Below, piece by piece: positions 29,514-39,405 of a DNA stretch of 64,000 bases. Within the stretch, counting starts at the first letter, position 1. Every line of letters starts with the position of its first letter. The DNA comes from Paralcaligenes sp. KSB-10 (GTDB taxonomy: Bacteria > Pseudomonadota > Gammaproteobacteria > Burkholderiales > Burkholderiaceae_B), in NCBI RefSeq assembly GCF_021266465.1, contig NZ_CP089848.1, forward strand, positions 3,658,001 through 3,722,000, read 5' to 3'. The notes below the pieces were generated by a model. That model did no database searches, had not been told where the DNA came from, and worked only from the letters and a program-made list of their open reading frames with translations. Made by a program: the position numbers and the translations under genes.

Positions 29514-31763
29514 TCATTCAATTTCGCTTTCGTCGTCTTCAGCCCATTCGCCGTCGCTCGATATGGGTTCTTCTCCGCGGGCCTGGGCCTGGTATAGGCG
29601 GGAATAGGCGCCGTTCTGTGCGAGCAGCTCGTCGTGCCGTCCCACTTCAACGATGTTCCCGTGATCGAGTACGACCAGCCGATCGGCCTGGCGCAGCGTG
29701 CTCAGGCGGTGGGCAATCGAAATGGTGGTGCGGCCCCGCACCAGGTTGTCGAGCGCTTTCTGGATTTCGTTTTCGGTTGCTGTGTCGACCGACGAAGTGG
29801 CTTCGTCGAGAATCAGTATGCGCGGATTGATGAGCAGCGCGCGGGCAATGGAAATGCGCTGCCGCTCGCCGCCCGACAAGGCTTGCCCGCGCTCCCCCAC
29901 CAGCGAATCGTAGCCATGCGCCAGGCGCAGAATGAATTCATGGGCATTGGCGGCGCGCGCCGCCGCAATGATTTCCTGTCGGCTGGCCTCGGGTTTGCCA
30001 TAGGCGATATTTTCGGCGATGGTGCCGAAAAACAGGAATGGCTCTTGCAGCACCAGGCCGATATTGCGTCGATATTCGGAAATGGGGAGCGAGCGGATAT
30101 CGACGCCGTCGATGCATATTGCACCTTGCGAGACATCGTAGAAGCGGCAGATCAGGTTCACGAGCGTGCTCTTGCCCGAGCCGCTGTGGCCCACCAGGCC
30201 TATCATCTCGCCGGGCGCGATATCCAGGTTGATTTCCTTGATGACGGAGCGGTTGCCGTAGCGAAAGCCGATGCGGCGCAGTTCGATGCGCCCTTCCACG
30301 TGGGCGATATGAACCGGGTTGAGCGGTTCTGGAACGCTGGACACATGGTCCAGTATGTCGAAGATCCGTTTGGCGCCGGCAGCCGCTTTTTGCGTGAACG
30401 AAACGATGCGGCTCATGGAGTCGAGCCGGATATAGAAGCGGCTGATGTAGGTCAGGAATGCGGTGAGCACCCCCACGGTGATCTCTTCGTACGAGACCAG
30501 CCATATGCCGAAGGCCCACACGACGAGCAGGCCGATTTCAGTCAACAGGGTGACCGTTGGGGTAAACAGCGACCACACCGTGTTGACTCGATCGTTGACG
30601 AGCAGGTTGCGGTTATTGGCTTCCCGGAAACGGGCCACTTCCCGTCGTTCCTGCGCAAACGCCTTGACGACCCGGATGCCGGGAATCGTATCGGCCAGCA
30701 CATTGGTAATCTCGGACCAGATGCGGTCGACCTTTTCGAAGCCATGACGCAGACGGTCGCGCACCAGATGGATAAGCCAGGCAATGAACGGCAAGGGAAT
30801 CAGGGTGGCCAGGGCCAGCCAGGGATTGATGGCAAGCAGGATCGCGGCGGTCATGACGATCATCAGCACATCGGTGGCGAAATCCAGCAGATGCAGCGAG
30901 AGAAATATGCAAATGCGGTCGGACTCGGAGCCGATCCGGGCGATCAGGTCGCCGGTGCGCTTGCCGCCAAAATATTGCAAGGAAAGTTTTTGCAAATGCT
31001 GGTAGGTTGCGGTGCGCAGATCGGCCCCGATGCGTTCACTGACCCACGCCAGGATATAGGTACGTCCCCAGCCCAGCAGCCAGGCAAGCAGGGACGACGC
31101 CAGCAGCCCGCCCAGATACAGCCGGACCAGGCCGTAGTCGATCGGAGCGCCGTTCTGGAATGGGATCAGCACATTGTCCATGAGCGGCATGGTCAGGTAG
31201 GGTGGCACCAGCGCCGCTGCCGTCGAGGCAAGCGTCAGCAGAAAGCCGACCAGCAAGGGCATGTGATAGGGCCTTGCAAAGCTCCATAGGCGCAGCAAGG
31301 CCCAGGTCGACGGCGGCGACTGCAGTTCCTGGGTTCTGCTCAAGTGTGCTTCGGCCCTGGATGCGGCCGCCTTGCCGTGCAGAGCGACATCGCGCTGATG
31401 ATCGAACTGCGCAATCAGCCGCATGGCCGCCGGATTATGGCCTAGTGTGTAACGCCAGTTTGCCAGGCGCGCGTGCGCATCATGCAATTCCAGGCTACCG
31501 ACGCCGCCGTGATCCTGGTGACGCAGCACCAGCCCTTCCTGGAATGGCCATGATTGCCAGTCCGATTCGCCCGGAGCCCTGGCCAGCAGTTGGCGCTCGG
31601 TGACTGCGATCAGGCCGGCGGCGAAATGCAGGCGAGTGTCCAGATCCGTCTCTAGCCAGGCGAGGACGGTTTCCTGCCCGGTCAGGCGGGACTCCAGGGA
31701 TTTGCGCCAGGCATCCGGCAAATCGCCGACGGCGGCGCCGGCATCGTTCAATTCAGTTTTCAT
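29514..31763 (-). CDS. Cyanophycin metabolism-associated ABC transporter (fused membrane and ATPase domains)
   Basis: A 749-residue half-transporter if begun at MKTELNDAGAAV (31763); ATGs at 31787 and 31847 are alternatives with no better ribosome site. Residues ~1-150 form a soluble domain (ETVLAWLETDLDTRLHFAAG, then LIAVTERQLLAR) that looks PH-like. Six helices follow (~165-440), then an ATPase with Walker A VGHSGSGKST, signature LSGGERQRIS and Walker B ILILDEATSSVD. The C-terminus is very acidic. It is divergent from cphA' and in a unit with DUF1854. The substrate is unknown. Confidence 0.88.
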   Translation of the reverse strand: MKTELNDAGAAVGDLPDAWRKSLESRLTGQETVLAWLETDLDTRLHFAAGLIAVTERQLLARAPGESDWQSWPFQEGLVLRHQDHGGVGSLELHDAHARLANWRYTLGHNPAAMRLIAQFDHQRDVALHGKAAASRAEAHLSRTQELQSPPSTWALLRLWSFARPYHMPLLVGFLLTLASTAAALVPPYLTMPLMDNVLIPFQNGAPIDYGLVRLYLGGLLASSLLAWLLGWGRTYILAWVSERIGADLRTATYQHLQKLSLQYFGGKRTGDLIARIGSESDRICIFLSLHLLDFATDVLMIVMTAAILLAINPWLALATLIPLPFIAWLIHLVRDRLRHGFEKVDRIWSEITNVLADTIPGIRVVKAFAQERREVARFREANNRNLLVNDRVNTVWSLFTPTVTLLTEIGLLVVWAFGIWLVSYEEITVGVLTAFLTYISRFYIRLDSMSRIVSFTQKAAAGAKRIFDILDHVSSVPEPLNPVHIAHVEGRIELRRIGFRYGNRSVIKEINLDIAPGEMIGLVGHSGSGKSTLVNLICRFYDVSQGAICIDGVDIRSLPISEYRRNIGLVLQEPFLFFGTIAENIAYGKPEASRQEIIAAARAANAHEFILRLAHGYDSLVGERGQALSGGERQRISIARALLINPRILILDEATSSVDTATENEIQKALDNLVRGRTTISIAHRLSTLRQADRLVVLDHGNIVEVGRHDELLAQNGAYSRLYQAQARGEEPISSDGEWAEDDESEIE

Positions 31764-32000
31764 TGGTCCCGCGAGATCTGTCCCCATATAAAGGGAATCT
31801 TCGAATGATAGTGCGTTATTGCCACACTGGAGGGCCTTGTGTGGCATGGGGGCAAGGATTTTAATGTGGTTTTTTTACGTCTGAAGTTACAATTTTCTCC
31901 TCTTTAGCTACGCTTAGCAAACACCTAGCTGAATAATTGGCGTTAAATACCTTCCATTTCCCTATTTCGATCCTGCTCGCCACGTCTCCACCATTCAAAG

Positions 32001-34208
32001 ATGAAAAAGAAAAACATTGAGTTCATCAATATGCTGTTTTTGCGTGGACCGGGCATTTGGGCCTATCGGCCCGTCATTGAAGCCTGGGTCGATATCGGCG
32101 AACTGGAGGATTACCCCTCCAACACGATCCCCGGTTTCTACGAGCGCCTGGTTGAGTGGCTGCCTACCCTGATCGAGCATCGCTGCAGTGTCGGCGAACG
32201 CGGCGGCTTTCTGCAGCGTGTGCGCCAGGGCACCTGGGCCGGGCATATTCTCGAGCACGTTACCCTTGAACTGCAGAGCCTGGCCGGCATGCCGGGCGGC
32301 CTGGGCCGGGCTCGCGAAACCCCGGTGCGCGGGGTCTATAAAGTCATAGTGCGCGCCTGGCACGAGCCGCTGACGCGCGCCGCGTTGTATTCGGCGCGCG
32401 ACCTGGTGATGGCGGCGATAGAAGACCGGCCGTTCGATGCGCCGGCGGCCATCGCCGAGTTGCGCGCGCTGGCCGATTCCTTGCGGCTGGGCCCCAGTAC
32501 CGCTTGCATCGTCGATGCGGCCGACGACAGGGATATTCCCATGACCCGCCTGAGCGAAGCGAACCTGGTTCAGCTGGGTTATGGGGCGCGTCAGCGCCGC
32601 ATCTGGACGGCGGAAACCGATCGCACCAGTGCCATTGCCGAAGGCATTTCGCGCGACAAAGACCTGACCAAAAGCCTGTTGCAGGCCTGCGGCGTGCCCG
32701 TTCCCGAAGGGCAACTGGTTGAAAGCCCGCAAGAAGCCTGGGAGGCGGCCGAGTCGATTGGCTTGCCGGTGGTTGTCAAGCCTTGCGACGGCAATCACGG
32801 GCGCGGCGTTTTTACCAATCTGGCTACGCAGTCTGAAATAGAAACGGCGTATGGCATTGCGGTCGATGAAGGCAGCGGCGTCGTGGTTGAACGTTTTATC
32901 CGGGGCGATGAGCATCGCCTGCTGGTGGTGGGCGATCGCATGGTGGCCGCGGCGCGCGGTGACGCGGCCGTTGTGGTGGGCGATGGCAGCTCCACCATCG
33001 AGCAATTGATTGAAAGCCAGCTGAATTCCGATCCGCGGCGCGGGCGCGATGAAGATCACCCGCTCAATTTCATCCGGCTGGATTCGGCGGCCCGGCTTGA
33101 GCTCGCCCGCCAGAACCTGGCTCATGACTCCATCCCCGCGGTGGGCGTTCAGGTGCTGATCCAGCGCAATGGCAATGTGTCCATCGATGTCACCGATGCC
33201 GTGCACCCCAGTGTCGCCGCCGCGGTGGCGCTCGCGGCACGCGTAGTCGGCCTGGATATTGCCGGCGTCGATCTGGTCGCCGAGGATATTTCGCGGCCGC
33301 TCGAGGCTCAGCGCGGCGCCATCGTCGAAGTCAATGCGGGCCCCGGCCTGCTCATGCATTTAAAGCCGGCTGCCGGCCAGCCCCGGCCGGTCGGACGAGC
33401 CATTGTCGACCACTTGTTCCCTGAAGGCGACAGCGGCCGTATCCCGATTGTGGGGGTCAGTGGAAGCAAAGGGAAAACAACGGTTGCGCGTCTGGTTGCA
33501 CGGTTGCTGCAATTGAGCGGCCAATACACCGGGCTGGCCTGCAGCAGCGGGCTGTTTTTCGCCAAACGGCATGTCGAGAAAACGGATTGCGCCAACTGGG
33601 CCGCGGGGCACCGGGTGTTGATCAATCGGGCCGTGCAGGCCGCGGTTATCGAAAACAGCAATCGCACGATTCTGAGCGAGGGCCTTGCTTACGATCGATG
33701 CCAGGTCGGGATCGTGACCAATCTCGATCCGGCCGATATCCTGCCCGAATTCTATGTGCATGAGCCGGAGCAGATCGCCACTGTCTTGCGCACTCAAGTC
33801 GATGTAGTGCTCCCCGGCGGCACGGCTGTACTCAATGCCGACGACCCGCTGCTCGCCAATATGGCGTCGCTGTGCGATGGCGCCGTTGTCTTCTTCGGCA
33901 TGGACGATACCGGATCAACCATGGCCGAACATCTGGCGGGCGGTGGGCGTGCCGTATTCGTGCGCGATGCCTGGGTCGTGCTGGCCGATGGCCGCACTGA
34001 AACGCGCCTGACTGAAATCTCTTCGATTCCCCTGACCGAGGGCGGCCAGATCGTCTTCCAGATCCGCAATGTTCTGGCTGCGGTGGCGGCGGCCTGGGCC
34101 CTGGACATTGCCCCGGATCTGATTCGTGCGGGCGTGGAAACCTTTGGTGCGGAGCCGACCGATTCGGCCTTGGAAAATGCGTCGCCTGTGCTGGAAATAT
34201 CGGGCTGA
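32001..34208 (+). CDS. Cyanophycin synthetase-like protein CphA', truncated Mur-ligase part
   Basis: A 735-residue paralogue of CphA. The N-domain begins MKKKNIEFINMLFLRGPGIW. An ATP-grasp domain follows (~165-470; GLPVVVKPCDGNHGRGVF, then AIVEVNAGPGLLMHL). A Mur-ligase-like central domain has P-loop VSGSKGKTT near residue 485. It stops at ~VETFGAEPTDSALENASPVL, so the C-terminal Mur lobe (~120 residues of CphA) is missing. The ATP-grasp part appears intact. Cyanobacterial CphA2 is similarly shortened and polymerises beta-Asp-Arg dipeptides, but whether this protein does so is unknown. cphA follows 75 bp later. Confidence 0.9.
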   Translation: MKKKNIEFINMLFLRGPGIWAYRPVIEAWVDIGELEDYPSNTIPGFYERLVEWLPTLIEHRCSVGERGGFLQRVRQGTWAGHILEHVTLELQSLAGMPGGLGRARETPVRGVYKVIVRAWHEPLTRAALYSARDLVMAAIEDRPFDAPAAIAELRALADSLRLGPSTACIVDAADDRDIPMTRLSEANLVQLGYGARQRRIWTAETDRTSAIAEGISRDKDLTKSLLQACGVPVPEGQLVESPQEAWEAAESIGLPVVVKPCDGNHGRGVFTNLATQSEIETAYGIAVDEGSGVVVERFIRGDEHRLLVVGDRMVAAARGDAAVVVGDGSSTIEQLIESQLNSDPRRGRDEDHPLNFIRLDSAARLELARQNLAHDSIPAVGVQVLIQRNGNVSIDVTDAVHPSVAAAVALAARVVGLDIAGVDLVAEDISRPLEAQRGAIVEVNAGPGLLMHLKPAAGQPRPVGRAIVDHLFPEGDSGRIPIVGVSGSKGKTTVARLVARLLQLSGQYTGLACSSGLFFAKRHVEKTDCANWAAGHRVLINRAVQAAVIENSNRTILSEGLAYDRCQVGIVTNLDPADILPEFYVHEPEQIATVLRTQVDVVLPGGTAVLNADDPLLANMASLCDGAVVFFGMDDTGSTMAEHLAGGGRAVFVRDAWVVLADGRTETRLTEISSIPLTEGGQIVFQIRNVLAAVAAAWALDIAPDLIRAGVETFGAEPTDSALENASPVLEISG

Positions 34209-34283
34209 AGCCCGGCTGTTCTTCTTGAATGACATCAATAAAAAGCCCGCGGCGGCAATTGTGGCGATAAGGGAAATCGATTA

Positions 34284-36854
34284 ATGGAAGTGTCACGTGT
34301 ACGGACCCTGCGCGGCCCTAATCTCTGGTGCCGGCAAACGGCGATCCAAGCCATTGTGTCCTGCACCGAGGCCGAAAGCGTCATCGGCGACATGGATGTG
34401 TTTGAAACCCGGTTGCGGGCGCGTTTTCCCGATATCGATATTCTGAATCCCGCCGGCCAGGATCAGGCCAATTCAATGGCCCGCATCCTGGCCTATGCGG
34501 CCCTGGGGCTTCAGGCCCAGGCCGGTTGCCCGGTAACGTTCAGCAGGATTTCGCCCACCGTCGAACCGGGCGTGTATCAAGTCATTGTCGAATACAGCGA
34601 AGAGTCCGTCGGCCACCTGGCCTTTGAGTTGGCCGAGCAATTGTGTATCGCGGCCATGCAAGACGCGCCTTTCGATCTGGCCGATGCGCTGGCGCGTTTG
34701 CGCGAATTGAATGAGGATGTGCGTTTGGGGCCCAGCACCGGAGCCATAGTCCAGGCCGCATTGAAGCGCGGTATTCCTTATCGCCGCCTGACCCAGGGCA
34801 GCGTGGTGCAGTTCGGCTGGGGCAGCAGGCAGCGGCGCATCCAGGCCGCCGAAACCGACCGCAGCAGTGCGATTGCCGAGTCGATTGCGCAAGACAAAGA
34901 GCTGACCAAGTCGCTGCTTGCCGCGGCGGGCGTGCCGGTGCCGGATGGACGTTGTGTTGCCAGTGCCGAAGAGGCTTGGCAGGCAGCCGTGCAGATTGGC
35001 AGCCCGGTGGTCGTCAAGCCGCGCGACGGCAACCAGGGCAAAGGGGTGTCTGTCAATGTGCAAGGGCGGGACCGGGTGCTGGCGGCCTATGAACTGGCCA
35101 GCACCAATAGTTCCGACGTCATTGTCGAGCGTTACTTTCCCGGTCACGATTTCCGCCTGCTGGTGGTGGGCGACACCCTGGTTGCCGCGGCGCGTCGCGA
35201 TCCGCCGCAGGTCATCGGAGACGGCAGGCACAGCATTGCGCAACTGGTGGAACTGATCAATGCCGACCCTTTGCGCGGCGAAGGTCATGGCACTTCCCTG
35301 ACTAAAGTGCGGCTCGACGATACCGCCATGGCCACCATGGCCTTGCAAGGCCATAGCGCCGATTCGATTCTGAAAAAAGGCGTCCTGGTTGTGCTGCGCA
35401 ATAATGCCAACCTCAGCACGGGAGGAACCGCCACGGATGTGACCGACCATGTCCACCCGGAGCTGGCGGCCAGCGCCGTTGCCGCGGCACAGATGGTCGG
35501 GCTGGACATTTGCGGTATCGATCTGGTCAGCCAGAACGTCTACGAACCGCTGGACAAACAGGGCGGTTGTATTGTCGAGGTCAATGCCGCGCCAGGCCTG
35601 CGCATGCATCTGAGCCCGTCGTATGGCAAGGGGCGCGCCGTGGGCGACGCGATTATCGACAATATGTTCGCCGAAAATGAAAACGGCCGCATCCCCGTGG
35701 TCGCGGTTGCCGGCACCAATGGCAAGACGACCACCGTGCGCCTGATTGCCCATTTGCTTGCCGGCACCGGACGGCGTGTGGGCATGACCAATTCCGACGG
35801 CGTGTATATCGGTGCCCAGCGCATCGACACGGGCGATTGCAGCGGGCCTCGCAGCGCCCGCAATGTGCTGCTGCATCCCGATGTCGATGCGGCGGTATTC
35901 GAAACCGCGCGCGGCGGCATCCTGCGCGAGGGGCTGGGCTTCGATCGCTGCAATGTCGCGGTGGTCACCAATGTGGGCACAGGGGATCATCTGGGCCTGA
36001 GCTTTATCAGCACGGTGGAAGATCTGGCCATCGTCAAGCGGGTCATTGTCGAAAACGTGGCCCCGGATGGATGGGCGGTGTTGAATGCGGCCGACCCTAT
36101 CGTCGCGGCCATGGCCGAGAATTGTCCGGGGTCGGTCATCTATTTTGCTCACGACCGGAGTCATCCGCTGCTGGCGACGCATCGCGCGCAAGGGCGGCGC
36201 GCGGTCTATGTCGATGGCGGCGATATTGTCCTGGCCGAGGGCCGCTTCGAGCATCGCATTGCGCTGGCCGACATTCCCCTTACCCGCCAGGGCACCATCG
36301 GCTTTCAGGTCGAAAATGCCATGGCGGCCCTGGCCGCCGCCTGGGCGCTGGATCTGGATTGGGAAAGCCTGCGGACAGGGGTGGGTTCTTTTGTCAGCGA
36401 TGCCCAGACGGCGCCGGGCCGCTTCAATGTTTTTTCCTATCGGGGTGCGACGCTGGTTGCCGATTACGGCCACAATCCTGATGCCATCCAGGCTCTGGTG
36501 CAGGCGCTGGCCACGATGCCTGCTACCCGACGCAAAGTGGTGATCAGCGGGGCTGGCGACCGGCGCGATGTCGACATCCGCCGCCAGACGGAGATATTGG
36601 GCGATGCTTTCGACGAGGTAATCCTGTATCAGGACATGTGTCAGCGCGGCCGTGCCGATGGCGAGGTGCTTGCTTTGCTTCAGGAAGGCTTGGTCAGCGC
36701 GCGGCGAACCACCGATGTGCAGGAGATCCGCGGAGAGTTCCTGGCTATCGATACCGCGTTGGGCGAATTGCAGGCTGGCGAATTGTGCCTGGTTCTGGTC
36801 GATCAGGTGGAGGAAGCGTTGGCGCACATTGCGCAACGGATTGCGGAGGGCTAG
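34284..36854 (+). CDS. cphA: Cyanophycin synthetase
   Basis: An 856-residue full-length enzyme that polymerises Asp and Arg into multi-L-arginyl-poly-L-aspartate using ATP and a primer. The N-domain starts MEVSRVRTLRGPNLWCRQTA. The ATP-grasp part has SPVVVKPRDGNQGKGVSV and CIVEVNAAPGLRMHL (adds Asp). The Mur-ligase part has P-loop VAGTNGKTTTVRL near residue 478, ETARGGILREGLGF, and the C-terminal lobe with LVADYGHNPDAIQAL and SGAGDRRD (adds Arg). It is co-directional with cphA'. No cyanophycinase or isoaspartyl dipeptidase gene is present in the window. Confidence 0.97.
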   Translation: MEVSRVRTLRGPNLWCRQTAIQAIVSCTEAESVIGDMDVFETRLRARFPDIDILNPAGQDQANSMARILAYAALGLQAQAGCPVTFSRISPTVEPGVYQVIVEYSEESVGHLAFELAEQLCIAAMQDAPFDLADALARLRELNEDVRLGPSTGAIVQAALKRGIPYRRLTQGSVVQFGWGSRQRRIQAAETDRSSAIAESIAQDKELTKSLLAAAGVPVPDGRCVASAEEAWQAAVQIGSPVVVKPRDGNQGKGVSVNVQGRDRVLAAYELASTNSSDVIVERYFPGHDFRLLVVGDTLVAAARRDPPQVIGDGRHSIAQLVELINADPLRGEGHGTSLTKVRLDDTAMATMALQGHSADSILKKGVLVVLRNNANLSTGGTATDVTDHVHPELAASAVAAAQMVGLDICGIDLVSQNVYEPLDKQGGCIVEVNAAPGLRMHLSPSYGKGRAVGDAIIDNMFAENENGRIPVVAVAGTNGKTTTVRLIAHLLAGTGRRVGMTNSDGVYIGAQRIDTGDCSGPRSARNVLLHPDVDAAVFETARGGILREGLGFDRCNVAVVTNVGTGDHLGLSFISTVEDLAIVKRVIVENVAPDGWAVLNAADPIVAAMAENCPGSVIYFAHDRSHPLLATHRAQGRRAVYVDGGDIVLAEGRFEHRIALADIPLTRQGTIGFQVENAMAALAAAWALDLDWESLRTGVGSFVSDAQTAPGRFNVFSYRGATLVADYGHNPDAIQALVQALATMPATRRKVVISGAGDRRDVDIRRQTEILGDAFDEVILYQDMCQRGRADGEVLALLQEGLVSARRTTDVQEIRGEFLAIDTALGELQAGELCLVLVDQVEEALAHIAQRIAEG

Positions 36855-36996
36855 AAGATTTTTGGTTCTGGCGTTTACTGAGTTGAACGTGTTTTGGTGG
36901 CTTTCGCTTTGAGCTGCCTATACCGGCTTGATCGATGACTTTGGACTGTGCGTTGCTGTGTTGTCTGTGTGGGCGTGATGGTAATTCTATAAAGAC

Positions 36997-37219
36997 GCCG
37001 CAGGGTGGGCGGTGCTGTGTAGTCCGGCACGTCCAGCGGTCGTGGTGCTGCGCACCCCGACTGCCCGGGTCTGCCTCGTCCAGGCGGGCGTCGGGCCAAC
37101 TCACTACGCCGCTGGCGCGGCTGCGTTCAAACAGGGCCCGCCGACACCCCCCGCCTTCCCTTCGTCAGCACCCGGCGCTGGACTACCGCCGGACTACACA
37201 GCACCGCCCACCCTGCGGC
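36997..37219. repeat. Palindromic repeat element, first of the pair after cphA
   Basis: Perfect 32-bp arms lie at 36997-37028 and 37188-37219 (GCCGCAGGGTGGGCGGTGCT... and its complement). The interior 37075-37161 matches, in opposite orientation, the core 37398-37486 of the next element (shared CCTCGTCCAGGCGGGCGTC, then CGCCGCTGGCGCGGCT). On the minus strand the core reads TTTGAACGC ... GTGAGTT, like the TTTGAGCGT...GCGAGTT core of the other two elements. The 741 bp between cphA and the CobW gene contain only these two repeats and no supportable gene. Confidence 0.85.
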
Positions 37220-37339
37220 TTGCGTTGAGGAAATGCATAGAAAAAGGCATTAGGGTCATGCACCGAGAGAAACGGTGAGGTCATGCATCGAGGTATACGT
37301 TGAGGCCGGCAAGCTCATTCCAGGCATGCCACAACGCGA

Positions 37340-37541
37340 GCCGTCTATCGGGGCTTGGGGTCAGGCCCGGCGTAAGGCGTGCGCCGGATGCTACCGTAGG
37401 GAAGGCGGGGGCTTTCGGCGGGCCATGTTTGAGCGTAGCCGCGCCAGCGGCGTAGCGAGTTTGGCCCGACGCCCGCCTGGACGAGGTAGATCCGGATCAA
37501 GCACGCCGTGCCGGTCCTGACCCCAAGCCCCGATAGACGGC
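37340..37541. repeat. Palindromic repeat element, second of the pair after cphA
   Basis: Perfect 26-bp arms lie at 37340-37365 and 37516-37541 (GCCGTCTATCGGGGCTTGGG... and complement), with an imperfect extension inward. The core 37398-37486 holds TTTGAGCGT, a GCCGCGCCAGCGGC hairpin and GCGAGTT, and is ~90% similar by eye to the inverted core of the first element. The arms of the two elements are unrelated, so each core sits inside its own palindrome. Confidence 0.85.
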
Positions 37542-37595
37542 GTCTTCAAATACCAACCCATCGAATCCCGCAAACACTCGAACCAAAAAAATGCG

Positions 37596-38621
37596 CTAAG
37601 CGGAGGGCTCGTTCAGCAAAGGAAGAATGCGCAGAAGTTCGTTTTCCGAAGTATCTTGCGCAATCACCACCAGGGTTCCCAATGCATGGTCCGGAACATT
37701 TCCGGCCAGCGACTGGGGCGGGCTGAAAAGATGGTGCACGCCATGGATGGCGTATATATGCCCGTCGTCGAAGGAGAGGATTCCTTTTACGCGCAGCAAT
37801 TTCTCGCCCAGTTCACGCTGCATCGCGGTTACCCAGGCGGCATAGCGTGGCCAGGTCACGGCCGCGTCGACACGGAGCACATGGCTCGATATCCCGTACC
37901 GGAACAGATGGGAAAACCGGCCGGCCGGACTTTGAGTCGCACTCTTGCCATTGCCTTGATCATCGGACTCGAGCCGGATATCGTGTGCCTGGAGATTCGT
38001 CAGAACTTCCTGGGTCGCATGCGTATCGGGCATCGGCGACTGTATAAGGCTTGCAAAGGGGTTGTGCCGTGCAATGGCAGCGAGAATGGCTTCCAGCTCC
38101 GCTTGTGGCGCCAGGTCGATTTTGGTGAGAATGATGCGGTCGGCCAGGGCCAACTGGGTGGCGGCTTCGCGAAACGAGGCCAGCGCATGCAGGCCGTGAA
38201 CGGCATCCACGCAGGTAATCACGCCGCCAAATCGATAGTGGGCCGCAACGGACGGATCGGCCATCAAAGTGTTGACGAGCGGGCCCGGGTCGGCCAGGCC
38301 CGAGGTTTCCACGACGACGCGTCCGAACGGCGCAATCTCTGTTCGCAGGCGCCTGTAATACAGGTCTTCCAGGCAGTCCTGCAGCGGGTTGTTCATCGCA
38401 CAGCACAGGCAGCCGGAGTCCAGCAGCATGATATCGCTGTCGTCGGATTTTTCCAGAAGCGCGTGATCCAGGCCAACCTCGCCGAATTCGTTGACTATGA
38501 CGGCGGTATCGGCAAAGGAGGGCTGGTGTATCCACTGCGCAAGCAGCGTGGTTTTGCCGCTGCCGAGAAATCCCGTCAATAGATAGACGGGCAGCTTTTC
38601 GGCCGTATCGTTTGTCGACAT
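37596..38621 (-). CDS. CobW/YjiA (G3E) family GTPase, putative metal chaperone
   Basis: A 341-residue protein. Walker A GFLGSGKTT lies at ~17-25. The metal-binding GCLCC motif (LLDSGCLCCAMNN), ETSGLADPGPLV and the guanine-specific TKID follow in G3E order. A C-terminal CobW_C domain follows from ~residue 240. These GTPases deliver zinc, cobalt or nickel to target enzymes. It is followed on the same strand by a cysteine hydrolase and a hydantoinase-like metallo-amidohydrolase, and the latter is a plausible client (inference). Confidence 0.9.
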   Translation of the reverse strand: MSTNDTAEKLPVYLLTGFLGSGKTTLLAQWIHQPSFADTAVIVNEFGEVGLDHALLEKSDDSDIMLLDSGCLCCAMNNPLQDCLEDLYYRRLRTEIAPFGRVVVETSGLADPGPLVNTLMADPSVAAHYRFGGVITCVDAVHGLHALASFREAATQLALADRIILTKIDLAPQAELEAILAAIARHNPFASLIQSPMPDTHATQEVLTNLQAHDIRLESDDQGNGKSATQSPAGRFSHLFRYGISSHVLRVDAAVTWPRYAAWVTAMQRELGEKLLRVKGILSFDDGHIYAIHGVHHLFSPPQSLAGNVPDHALGTLVVIAQDTSENELLRILPLLNEPSA

Positions 38622-38654
38622 TGATGGATCTTTCAGGGTAAACAGGCCCAGGGG

Positions 38655-39374
38655 TCAGCTGGCTTCCCGCAGGGGCAGGTTTTCAAGGTATTCCTCCACT
38701 TCACGCGAGGGAATGACGTCGGCGTATTTGCAGTTCAGGTCGAACAGATTGATCGCATGGCTGGCCTGGAAGCGGTCGAAAGCGGCTTCTTCGGGAATGA
38801 TGACCTTGAAGTTGTACGAGTAGGCATCGACAGCTGTTGCGCGCAGGCACCCGGACGAAGTGCAGCCCACCAGGATCAGGGTGTCCACGTCAAGAAAGTT
38901 CAGATGGCTCATGAAAATCGTGCCGAAGAAGCACGAGGGTTTCTGCTTGCTGATGCGAATGTCCTGCGGACGCGGCGCCAAGGGTTCCACCGTCTCGGTG
39001 GCATGGGTATGGGCGATGACCGTTTTTTCGCCGCCGCGATGATTCTTGCCCACCTGTACGCCGCTGTCCATCAGGTCGGGGCGCCGGCCGCTTTCCGTGT
39101 AGAACACGGGAATGTTCTTGTCGCGCGCCAGCTTCAAGAGCGGCACCATATGCGCGACGGCATCCCAGGCTTCTTTGCCGCAGTGCGTGCGGTATTGCTT
39201 GAGGCCGTCGAGAATTTCCTGTGGGGTATCGCCGCAAAAATTGTATTGAACATCGATGATGAACAGCGCCGGGCGCTTGCCAAAGCCGCCGCGTTTTCCA
39301 TAGCCAGCCACTTTCAGTACTTCCTGGTCGCGTTCGGTAAGGAAATCATCCCAGATTCGTTTTGTATCGCTCAT
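38655..39374 (-). CDS. Isochorismatase-like cysteine hydrolase (N-carbamoylsarcosine amidase type)
   Basis: A 239-residue hydrolase starting MSDTKRIWDDFLTERDQEVL at 39374 after GGAAAAATC. The catalytic Asp is in ALFIIDVQYNFCG and the nucleophilic Cys in VGCTSSGCLRATAVDAYSYN. These patterns are typical of N-carbamoylsarcosine / N-carbamoyl amidohydrolases, which release CO2 and ammonia. It lies 31 bp after a hydantoinase-like gene. The two could act in sequence: a cyclic ureide is opened to an N-carbamoyl acid, which is then hydrolysed. Confidence 0.87.
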   Translation of the reverse strand: MSDTKRIWDDFLTERDQEVLKVAGYGKRGGFGKRPALFIIDVQYNFCGDTPQEILDGLKQYRTHCGKEAWDAVAHMVPLLKLARDKNIPVFYTESGRRPDLMDSGVQVGKNHRGGEKTVIAHTHATETVEPLAPRPQDIRISKQKPSCFFGTIFMSHLNFLDVDTLILVGCTSSGCLRATAVDAYSYNFKVIIPEEAAFDRFQASHAINLFDLNCKYADVIPSREVEEYLENLPLREAS

Positions 39375-39405
39375 GATTTTTCCGTTTGAATGAATAAATA
39401 TTGGC

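Noticed and set aside
29634-31289. 551-codon plus-strand frame opposite the ABC transporter
   Set aside because: Shadow of a gene with intact Walker and signature motifs; no family pattern of its own.
34473-36836. 787-codon minus-strand frame opposite cphA
   Set aside because: cphA on the plus strand has complete domain motifs; the antisense frame has none.
36935-37573. Several frames of 60-119 codons after cphA
   Set aside because: They are translations of the two palindromic repeats and show the same LARLRSN-type peptide because of the shared core.
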